DNA of 64,000 bases from Dokdonella_A sp964582225 (GTDB taxonomy: Bacteria > Pseudomonadota > Gammaproteobacteria > Xanthomonadales > Rhodanobacteraceae), in contig CAZORA010000012.1 of the NCBI GenBank assembly GCA_964582225.1, forward strand, positions 7,101-71,100, given 5' to 3'. Each line of letters starts with the position of its first letter. Position 1 is the stretch's first letter. Shown here one piece after another: positions 1-6,970 of the stretch. The notes below the pieces were generated by a model. The model had not been told where the DNA came from and searched no databases. It saw only the letters and a list, made by a program, of their open reading frames with translations. Position numbers and translations under genes: made by a program.

Positions 1-1605
1 GGCGGCATCTACAACGGCGGAGCACTGACGCTCAGAAGCAGCACCGTTTCGAGCAACGCGGTACTGGGACACCCGGAGGCCAGCGCTAGCGGCGGCGGCA
101 TCTACAACACCGGCGGCGCGATTCTGACTCTGATCGACAGCACGGTGTCCGAAAACCAGGCCCTTGCCGATCATGGCAGCGGTGGCGGCATCTTCTCCGG
201 TTCGCCCACGCTGATCAACAGCACAGTGTCGGGCAACCGGATCGGCGGCAGCGGCGGCGGCATCTCCGGCGGCTCGTTCACGCTGATCAACAGCACCGTC
301 GCGGACAACAGCGCGGGCGAGCTCGGTGGCGGCATCTATATGTTCGACGCCATGTTCGACGCCAGCTTGATTCACGCAACGGTCGTGAACAACAGCGCTG
401 CCGGAGCGGCCAGCGACGTCTACAACGCCCAATTTCTCTCGTCCAGCGCCGCGGCCAACACAATCATCGGCGCCTGCGAGACGGACGGCGGCGAGACCAG
501 AGCAATCACCGACGGCGGCGGCAATCTCGACGCTGGCAGCAACTGTGGGTTCGTGAACACCAGCAGCAAGTCGAACGCCACGCTCGATCTCGGTGTGCTG
601 GCGGATAACGGCGGGCCGACCCTTACCCTGCGTCCGGGCGCCGGCAGCGACGCCATCGGTCATGGCGTGTCCACGGTCTGCGACGACGATCCGGTCAGCG
701 GCATGGATCAGCGCGGCCGCAGCCGTTCTGCTGATGCCTGCACCAGCGGCGCGGTCGACTCGACGGGCGATTCGATCGCCCTGAACCAGCGTGGCCTCAG
801 CGGCACCTGGGTCGATCCCGAGGCGGATTCGCAAGGCCTGGTGCTGGAATCCGGCCCCGATTTCTACGCCATCGGCACCGGCCTGCTGTTCGCCGGCTGG
901 TATACCTTCGACGACGAAGGCGCCGGCGAGCAGCGCTGGTACAGCTTGCAGGGACAGCTCGCCGGCACGACCCCGGCCTCGCTCGGAATTTACCGCAGCT
1001 CCGGCGGACGTTTTGCTTCCGCACAGCCGAGCGTCACGACCGAGATCGGCCGGGCGATCCTCTCCTTCGACGACTGCACGCACGGCACGCTGGACTACAG
1101 GTTCAGCGACGGCAGCGAGCGCAGCGGCCGCATCCAGCTCACGCGCCTGCTGTCGAACACGACCTGCTCGCCAAGCGGAGACTCCGGCCAGCCTGCAGTT
1201 CCCACCCTGCTCTCCGGCGCCTGGGCCGATACCAGCAATTCCGCTCAGGGGCTGGTATTCGACATGAATGCGGAAGACAACGTGATCTTCGCCGGTTGGT
1301 ACACCTATTCAGCCGTGGGCAATCAGGGCGACGACGCTTCGAGCCAGCGCTGGTACACCCTGCAGGCGACGTTCCAACCCGGCACCAACACGCCAAACAG
1401 CGTCGGCATCTACGAGACCGTCGGCGGCGCGTTCAACGCCCATGGGAGTACCGAGACCACACAGGTGGGCACCGCGCAGCTGCGATTCAGCAGTTGCAGC
1501 TCGGCGACCTTGGACTACACGTTCACCGAGGGGGCGAACAGCGGTCACAGCGGAACCCTCCACCTGAGCCGCGTCGGCGCCACGCCGGACGACTGCGGCC
1601 CGTAA
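1..1605 (+). CDS. secreted beta-helix/choice-of-anchor protein, 5' end missing
   Basis: The reading frame is open from base 1, so the N-terminus and any signal peptide lie outside the window. The first ~200 codons are degenerate Gly/Asn/Ser/Thr repeats of the 'STVSGN…GGGI' kind, typical of right-handed parallel beta-helix (polymorphic outer-membrane-protein-like) surface proteins. A region ending in 'DNGGPTLTLRPGAGSDAIG' and 'DQRGRSR' follows; this is the usual end block of choice-of-anchor beta-helix proteins. The C-terminus (about 784-1596) is two copies of a ~125-residue domain with shared 'G-LVF/LE…FAGWYT…QRWY-LQ…GIY' and 'ATLDY-F-DG' elements. It is probably exported or surface-exposed, but ligand and role are unknown. 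No operon partner is visible. Confidence 0.75.
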   Translation, partial: GGIYNGGALTLRSSTVSSNAVLGHPEASASGGGIYNTGGAILTLIDSTVSENQALADHGSGGGIFSGSPTLINSTVSGNRIGGSGGGISGGSFTLINSTVADNSAGELGGGIYMFDAMFDASLIHATVVNNSAAGAASDVYNAQFLSSSAAANTIIGACETDGGETRAITDGGGNLDAGSNCGFVNTSSKSNATLDLGVLADNGGPTLTLRPGAGSDAIGHGVSTVCDDDPVSGMDQRGRSRSADACTSGAVDSTGDSIALNQRGLSGTWVDPEADSQGLVLESGPDFYAIGTGLLFAGWYTFDDEGAGEQRWYSLQGQLAGTTPASLGIYRSSGGRFASAQPSVTTEIGRAILSFDDCTHGTLDYRFSDGSERSGRIQLTRLLSNTTCSPSGDSGQPAVPTLLSGAWADTSNSAQGLVFDMNAEDNVIFAGWYTYSAVGNQGDDASSQRWYTLQATFQPGTNTPNSVGIYETVGGAFNAHGSTETTQVGTAQLRFSSCSSATLDYTFTEGANSGHSGTLHLSRVGATPDDCGP

Positions 1606-1906
1606 GCTCCGCCACGGGCGCCGGGCTTACCGTTGGGCGTAGCCTCAGTGCGGCTGCCGCAGCGCCGTGCGTAAGTCCGGGTAGCCGCCGATCCAAGCGG
1701 CGCGATCGGCTTCCTGGGCGAAGCTCTGCGGCAGGTCATGGACTGGCCTGCGGCTCCTCGGCGCTGGGGTCCCGGCCGACGGCGCGGCATCGACGATCTC
1801 AGCCGCCTCGCCGCCGCCCGCACGCCGCAGCTGCTGCTGACCCTGCTGCGCGGGCAGGAGCTCTACTACCTGCTGCTCTGACGCACGGTGCCAGCGGGTG
1901 CACAAC
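1606..1906. other. intergenic stretch, decayed
   Basis: No supported gene is present. One plus-strand frame is open from about 1670 to a stop near 1881 and reads like a protein C-terminus (…LTLLRGQELYYLLL), but it has no start or recognisable family. With the transposase remnant next to it, this looks like decayed accessory DNA. Confidence 0.4.
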
Positions 1907-2449
1907 TCAGCGAGTAGACGGGGCTTTGGTGTCGAGCGCGGCGAAGAGTTGCTGCTGGACGGGATCAGGTGCGTTGATGCCGTGCAGGGTGTCCTCGCCG
2001 ACCTTGACCCGATGGCGTTGGATGGTTTGCAGCCGCCTGAGCGCGGTCGTGGGCGAGTGCTCGCTGCCGGCGGCCTTGAGCTTGCTGCGCATGACGCGAT
2101 GGATCAGCAGGGCGAGGAAGCAGATCAGCGCGTGCGCGCGGATGCGCTCGGGCAGGCAGTGGTGGACCGGCACAATCTCGATGTCGCCTCTTGGCACGCG
2201 GAAGCCGCGCTCGATGTCGGCCAGGGACTTGTAGCGCGCGATGACTTCCCTGACGCCGAGCTTGGTGTTGGTAACCAACAGGAGCTTGCCGTCCAGCCGT
2301 TCGGCGTTCTCCAGCGCGGCTTCATCGCGCTCGAAGCGGAAGCAATCGGCGTCGAGGTCGGTCTTGAGGATGCGGCTCAGGCCTGCTTCCTTGTCCTTCC
2401 GAACAAGTTGGCAGGAGCCCACGAAGGTGCTGTTCCATCCGCGAGGCAA
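1907..2449 (-). pseudogene. IS1634-type transposase, C-terminal remnant
   Basis: About 170 residues match the end of IS1634-family DDE transposases. Visible elements are 'LDGKLLLVTNTKL', then 'ARYKSLADIERGFR', which carries the catalytic Glu of the DDE triad, then 'RIRAHALICFLALLIHR' and a tail 'IQRHRV…QQQLFAALD'. The N-terminal DNA-binding part and the first two catalytic Asp blocks are absent, so it cannot be active. The remnant ends against the 3' end of the Fic gene on the same strand, and no terminal inverted repeats were identified. The Met at its start is probably fortuitous. It marks a past IS insertion with deletion. Confidence 0.75.
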
Positions 2450-2467
2450 GGCAATTCCCGAGCGTCG

Positions 2468-3592
2468 CTACCTGGGCAGATCATTCAGCTCGTAGCGGGT
2501 GCTGCGCCCACCCGCATCGGATTTGCGCAGCACGCCCCGCGTCAGCAGATCGTTGATGTCGCGCAGTGCTGTGTCCGGCGAACACTTGGCCATGGCCGCC
2601 CACTTGCTGCTGGTGAGCTTGCCTTCGAAGCCATCCAGCAGCTTGTTCAGCAACTTCACCTGCCGCTCGTTCAACGGCGTCGTCGCCCAGCGCTGCCAGA
2701 ACCGCACCTTGGTCAGCACGACATCAAGCGTGTGCTGGGCCTGGTCGACGGCGCGATGCAGAGTATCGAGGAACCACGTGAGCCACTCGGTGATATCCAT
2801 CGACCGCTTCTGGGTCCGCTCCAGGATGTCGTAGTAAGCCTTGCGCTCGCGCTGGATCTGCGCCGACAGACTGTAGAAGCGTTGCGGGCTGCCGTCGGCG
2901 CGCGCCAGCAGCAAATCGCCAACGGCCCGGGCAATACGTCCATTGCCATCATCAAATGGGTGCAGAGTGACTAACCACAGATGGCCGAGGCCAGCCTTGA
3001 GCAGCGGCGGTTCGTTTGATGTGCCATTCAGCCAGCCGAGGAAGCGGTCGGTTTCGGCCTCCAGACGGTCAGCTGGCGGCGCCTCGAAATGCACCCGCTG
3101 GCGGCCGATGGGCCCTGACACCACCTGCATCGGGCCGGTGGCATCCTCGCGCCAGCCGCCGACCTTGATCTTGGAGAGCCCAGAGTAGCCGGTAGGAAAC
3201 AGTGCGGCATGCCAGCCGAACAGACGCTCCCGCGACAGCGGCGCCCGACAGTTGGCGGTGGCGTCGAGCACCATCTCGACCACACCTTCAACGTGGCGAT
3301 CGACCGGCGCGAGCGCTCCGATGTCCACACCCAACCTGCGCGCGATGGACGATCGCACAAACTCGACATTGAGCTGCTCGCCCTCGATCTCACTGGTCTT
3401 GACCACATCCTCGGTAAGTGCCGCCAAGCTTGCCTGGTCGCGTAGGGCCATCCCCACATCGACGAGGCGCCCCATCAACAAACCCTGGGCACGACTGACA
3501 TGGGCCATCGGCTCAGCCAGTGCCGCCAGGTCAAAGCCCCAGCTTGGCCAGTCACTGGCCTGCCAGATGTATTTGTAATCGCCGCTATTCAC
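2468..3592 (-). CDS. Fic family protein with DUF4172-like N-terminus
   Basis: This 374-residue Fic-domain protein is predicted to transfer AMP or another nucleotide monophosphate to hydroxyl groups of target proteins. The core motif HPFDDGNGR is at residues 211-219, with the catalytic His at 211. An inhibitory-helix motif of the (S/T)xxxE(G/N) type (TSEIEG, 66-71) lies N-terminal to the Fic core, so the protein should be a self-inhibited class II Fic rather than one needing a separate antitoxin. The first ~45 residues (YIWQASDWP…) resemble DUF4172, and the last ~70 look like a winged helix. The start is GTG with no strong Shine-Dalgarno. The gene stands alone between two transposase tails, which suggests horizontal acquisition. 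The target is unknown. Confidence 0.85.
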   Translation of the reverse strand: MNSGDYKYIWQASDWPSWGFDLAALAEPMAHVSRAQGLLMGRLVDVGMALRDQASLAALTEDVVKTSEIEGEQLNVEFVRSSIARRLGVDIGALAPVDRHVEGVVEMVLDATANCRAPLSRERLFGWHAALFPTGYSGLSKIKVGGWREDATGPMQVVSGPIGRQRVHFEAPPADRLEAETDRFLGWLNGTSNEPPLLKAGLGHLWLVTLHPFDDGNGRIARAVGDLLLARADGSPQRFYSLSAQIQRERKAYYDILERTQKRSMDITEWLTWFLDTLHRAVDQAQHTLDVVLTKVRFWQRWATTPLNERQVKLLNKLLDGFEGKLTSSKWAAMAKCSPDTALRDINDLLTRGVLRKSDAGGRSTRYELNDLPR

Positions 3593-3914
3593 GCGGAGAT
3601 TATGACCGGCGATCTCCGCATGTGCAAGTCAATCGACGCACATTGTGCGGTGAATGTGGGTGCCGTTCCCCGCACGGCGGATTGACCTTGCCCCCAGGAA
3701 TGGGTGCAAATGGGTGTATTACTCCTGGTTGCGGCAACGGACGCGGGTTCGATTCCCGTCGCAGGGTTTGCAGTGGCCCCGGAAAGCAGATCAGGTTGAG
3801 CGGCCTTTCAGGGCATCAATCAGGGCGCAAAATCTGCTTGATCGTCTCCGCGACGTTCCGCAGCGAGCGACGCAAGTGCTGGATCGCAAAGATGTGTGAC
3901 GTGCAAAAATGACA
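3593..3914. other. intergenic region with tRNA/tmRNA-like scar
   Basis: No coding region is supported between the Fic gene and the acetyltransferase chimera. The only recognisable element is a T-arm-like sequence near 3739-3760, listed separately. The rest shows no promoter, inverted repeat or protein match that I can defend. Confidence 0.5.
3739..3760 (+). repeat. T-arm-like fragment resembling the tmRNA 3' end
   Basis: The bases read GGACGCGGGTTCGATTCCCG followed by TC. That is a T-stem/loop (GCGGG, TTCGATT, CCCGT) preceded by GGAC, very close to the conserved 3' end of ssrA (tmRNA), a common integration target. No matching acceptor stem, CCA end or rest of a tRNA/tmRNA is present, so it is a fragment. 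It may be an old attachment-site scar, but a chance T-arm from a tRNA remnant is also possible. Confidence 0.35.
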
Positions 3915-4052
3915 CTACGAGACGTTTTCGACACGCGGAATGGGTAGGTTCAGCGCCTCGAAGAGTGCGGTCTGCTCGGGCTGAAGGCGGCTACACCCGG
4001 TGACGGGTTTGTCCTCGATCTGCACGCGATGCTGCTGGATCTGACCGAGGAT
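3915..4052 (-). mobile_element. IS1634-type transposase 3' tail fused to GNAT gene
   Basis: These 45 codons plus stop are in frame with the acetyltransferase. They align with the tail of the other transposase remnant: IQ(Q/R)HRV, then P-x-Q-x-x-LF-x-ALD/N. The two tails are clearly diverged, so they come from different IS copies rather than a recent duplication. Confidence 0.6.
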
Positions 4053-4442
4053 GGCGCGAAAGCCGAACCGGCCGTAGTAGCCCGGATCGCCCAGCACCAC
4101 GCAGCCTTGGGCACCTCGATGCCGCAGGGCTGCCAGCGCCGCCGCCATCAGCGCGGAGCCGACTCCACGGCGCTGATGCGCGGGGAGCACCGAGATCGGA
4201 CCCAGGCCGAACCAGTTTGTGCTGCCGTCGCCGATCCTCACCGGTGACAGGGCGACGTGGCCGACCAGCACGCCATCGAGCTCGGCGACCAGAGAAATCG
4301 TCAGAGCTCCTGAGCGCCGCAGTGCATTGACGATGTGCTGTTCGGTATGGTTGGTGTGCGCCACGTCCAGAAAAGCCGCAACCGTGACGGCTTCAATGGA
4401 TGAGACATCCGTTGGCACTTCCTTCCGAATGATCGGCTGCAT
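3915..4442 (-). CDS. GNAT N-acetyltransferase with transposase-derived C-terminus
   Basis: Residues 1-130 are a YhbS-like GNAT acetyltransferase: beta strand 'LVAELDGVLVGHVALSPV', the acetyl-CoA pyrophosphate-binding loop HQRRGVGSAL at 89-98, and 'GDPGYYGRFGFRA' at 118-130. The family normally continues with a strand and a hydrophobic C-terminal block. Here residues 131-175 instead read 'LGQIQQHRVQI…PEQTALFEALNLP', matching the end of IS1634-type transposases, including the remnant at 1907-2449. The ATG at 4442 is preceded by AAGGAG six bases upstream. The product may be folded and active or a dead fusion; the acetyl acceptor is unknown. Confidence 0.7.
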   Translation of the reverse strand: MQPIIRKEVPTDVSSIEAVTVAAFLDVAHTNHTEQHIVNALRRSGALTISLVAELDGVLVGHVALSPVRIGDGSTNWFGLGPISVLPAHQRRGVGSALMAAALAALRHRGAQGCVVLGDPGYYGRFGFRAILGQIQQHRVQIEDKPVTGCSRLQPEQTALFEALNLPIPRVENVS

Positions 4443-4843
4443 GAACATCTCCTTGGGGTCGGCGGCTCGGTTTGAGGCGAACTCGTGCCGTGGGTGGACT
4501 GGAATTTGCGCTCCTGCGGCTTGATCCGGGCGCATTCAGGCATCAACCGCATCCGCAGGTCGGTCAGGACCTGCGGCAACATCGTCCCCTTGCGGGATCT
4601 GCGGCGGGAAACCAACGATGCGCTGGCGCTGTGCCCAGTCAGGACGCCAAGAGCGCCGTGCGCCGACCGCGGCTTCCAGGCCCGGCTGCACTGCACCAAC
4701 GCGCGTCGCCAGGGAAGATTTCCAGAAAAAAGGCGGCCAGCGGCCGCCTTTTCACGTTCAATCGTCGATCTGCCGCGACGCGATCAACGCAGACGCCCCA
4801 GCTGCCAGGCGCACGGGGCGTCGTGACGAGCGGCGTTCCGGCT
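4443..4843. other. intergenic region upstream of acetyltransferase
   Basis: This contains the Shine-Dalgarno of the acetyltransferase at its left edge and a strong hairpin at 4726-4752 near its right part. Otherwise I see no gene; open frames on both strands are unlike any family I know. Confidence 0.45.
4726..4752 (-). terminator. intrinsic terminator of the 4844-6661 gene
   Basis: A 7-bp GC stem (GGCGGCC/GGCCGCC, 3-base loop) is flanked by A6 on the left and T4 on the right, so it can end transcription in either direction; T6 follows it on the minus strand. The same A6-stem-loop-stem block recurs at 8861-8888 downstream of pnp. Confidence 0.75.
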
Positions 4844-6661
4844 CTACTGCCGATCCAGGCGAATCAGGCGCGAGGTGGGCACGATCTCCATGGGCGGCGG
4901 CGGTGCGCCAAGGGCTCCATAGTTCGTGTTTTCAAGCACCCAGAAGTGGCCGTCATCCTCGCGCAGCAGCTGCCACGCGAAGCGATAGTAGACGCTGCCG
5001 CCGATGATTCGATCGTAATGCAGCAGGCCGTCCTCGACGCGCCACGTACCGGTCTGAGTGCCGGACTCCCAGGTTCCATTCGCGTCGAAGGTGTAGATCA
5101 CGGGCCACTGGCTTCCATACGCGCCACGACGTCCGTTCAGACCGTGAGCGTACGCTCCGGGCACGTCGGGGACGGCCCAGGATCGCGTGAGATCACGCTC
5201 CAGCAGTACCCCGTGGATGAGGCTTTCATTCTGCCCGGAGATTCCGTGAAGCCGCACATACCAGATTCCCGGGTCGGTCTCGAACAGAAACTGCAGCTCG
5301 CTCTGCCAGCCGTCAACCTCGAGCAGCAGAGTTTTGCGGTCCGCCGACTGGGTATAGGTGAACGGCAGGGCGAATCGCTCCAGCGTTCCCGTTCCGTCCG
5401 CGTTGAAGTGGTAGCTATCCATCGCCGGGCTGGTGGTGGGGGTGTTGTAGTTCGCCGGAATGGCGAAGGGAACGGGTAGCGCGAAGTCGCGGGTGGCGAC
5501 TTCCGGAAGGTCATCCAGGAACTCGCTGCGCAGCGCGCCGTCCACCGCGGATATCGGCAGCCCAACGGGACCGGTCCGATTTCCCTCGGGAATTTCCGGG
5601 TTGTCGGGGTAGGAGACGTGCAGTTCGTACCCGGTCGCCAATTCCGCGAGGCCGCCCGGTCCCGCGGTCAGGCGTGCATGCAGCGCAACCGTGTCGTAGA
5701 CCGCACGCACCTGCTGCCCGTCGACGTAGACGTAGGATTCACTTTGGTCGAAGGGCTCGCCGTCGCTCGAAGTGAACAAGCGCGTGCCGTTCGGGTCCAC
5801 GCTCACGTCGGCAGCCGGAGCCGGCTGCGGCTGTTCCGAACTGACGGAAATCACCTGACCGGCGGTCGCTGAAAGCAGGCGGTAGCCGCCGCGCGCCTGG
5901 GTCGCGTCATCGTTGGATACGAAGGTTGTTGAATAGTAATTGCCGAGCTCCCATTCCATCGCGGGCAGCAGCTCCGGATCCGTGGGCATGGCCAGCGCCC
6001 ACGTCGCGCCCGAATCCTCGAAAGAATCGCGCAGCTCGAAAGCAAGCGCCGGCTCCTCGATCGCGGCGAAGGTGTCGGCTGCGCCTGCCGGCAAGGCCAG
6101 CTCACCCCGCTCGATGGCGGTGAGCGCGTAGACCAGATCAAACGTCTGGACGTGCCGGTTCAGAGCCGCACGATAGAAACTTGCGCCGTCCACGATCGGT
6201 TCGCCGCCGTTGAAATTGCGCATCACGGCGGCGGCGACCGTGGTTCGCGGATTGATGCGAACCCACGGCTCCTTGGAGAAATCAAGAACGCGCCCGGCGC
6301 CAGCGAGGTCGATCAGGCGCGCGGCCGGACCCAGCGGACTCGCCCAGACGAGCGGCGCCTGCGCACCCACGCCCCGCGCGGTCAGCTCGAGAATCGTGCC
6401 CGGCTGCAGCTTTTCCAGCTCCACGCCGATGCGGAACGAGCCGTCAGCGGCCGCCCGCGCGAAGTTGTAGTCCGTACCGAAGCGCAGCTCGACCACGGCG
6501 TTCGCCAAAGGCGCGCTGTATCCGGCCTTGCCCTCGACGATGAGCGCCTCCTGGAACGTGGCGCTGAAGATGCGATCGGGCGCCGCGGCAGCGGCAAAAG
6601 GAACCGTCACTCCCAGACTCAGGACAACAAGCAGAAACAGACCGCGCAAATTCCCCATCAT
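4844..6661 (-). CDS. exported protein of unknown function
   Basis: This is a 605-residue protein. The start at 6661 follows GAGGAG by six bases; the frame is open further upstream but without a ribosome site. The first ~25 residues (MMGNLRGLFLLVVLSLGVTV…AAAAA) are a signal peptide. The mature protein starts with 'PDRIFSATFQEA', recalling short motifs at the ends of many Xanthomonadales secreted proteins. A ~100-residue beta-rich domain resembling carboxypeptidase-regulatory or FlgD-type Ig folds may follow. The C-terminal ~200 residues contain repeated 'Y-F-ADGTG' and 'TFDANGTWESGTQTGTWRVEDG' style strands like small beta-barrel/lipocalin-type domains. No enzyme motif is visible. It is monocistronic. 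Confidence 0.7.
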   Translation of the reverse strand: MMGNLRGLFLLVVLSLGVTVPFAAAAAPDRIFSATFQEALIVEGKAGYSAPLANAVVELRFGTDYNFARAAADGSFRIGVELEKLQPGTILELTARGVGAQAPLVWASPLGPAARLIDLAGAGRVLDFSKEPWVRINPRTTVAAAVMRNFNGGEPIVDGASFYRAALNRHVQTFDLVYALTAIERGELALPAGAADTFAAIEEPALAFELRDSFEDSGATWALAMPTDPELLPAMEWELGNYYSTTFVSNDDATQARGGYRLLSATAGQVISVSSEQPQPAPAADVSVDPNGTRLFTSSDGEPFDQSESYVYVDGQQVRAVYDTVALHARLTAGPGGLAELATGYELHVSYPDNPEIPEGNRTGPVGLPISAVDGALRSEFLDDLPEVATRDFALPVPFAIPANYNTPTTSPAMDSYHFNADGTGTLERFALPFTYTQSADRKTLLLEVDGWQSELQFLFETDPGIWYVRLHGISGQNESLIHGVLLERDLTRSWAVPDVPGAYAHGLNGRRGAYGSQWPVIYTFDANGTWESGTQTGTWRVEDGLLHYDRIIGGSVYYRFAWQLLREDDGHFWVLENTNYGALGAPPPPMEIVPTSRLIRLDRQ

Positions 6662-6970
6662 TTTCATCTCCTCGACGCTGATGTCCAAAATTGTCAGAGA
6701 GCCTGCGGACGCCGATGCGCGGAGTGAACACGCGCATCCGCGCCGGGTCCGACGCATCTCGACCGAGATGCGCGAGCGCGGTCCAGGCGACCGGCCTGTC
6801 CGGAGAGGAATGCCCGTGCGCCACCGCTGCAGCGCGAACGCTGCCGGCATCAGGCCAAGCCACTCGGAGTTCCCCCTTGGATAAGGATCATGCCCGGGGG
6901 TTCGAACTCGGTCAGACACCCGTTTGCGGGATTGACGAACGCGGGCGCGCCAATCAGGCAAACCGCGCGC
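6662..6970. other. intergenic region between exported protein and group II intron
   Basis: This would hold the promoter of the exported-protein gene and the 3' exon side of the group II intron. I see no gene; the upstream extension of the 4844 frame through this region lacks ribosome sites and is unlikely to be translated. Confidence 0.45.

Noticed and set aside
3690..3790. Complete tRNA gene near 3739
   Set aside because: Only a T-arm is recognisable; no acceptor pairing, anticodon arm or CCA end could be found.
2468..3914. Fic toxin-antitoxin pair
   Set aside because: No small antitoxin frame adjoins the gene, and the protein carries its own inhibitory motif.
6662..6961. 100-codon N-terminal extension of the exported protein
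   Set aside because: The ribosome site and signal peptide place the start at 6661.
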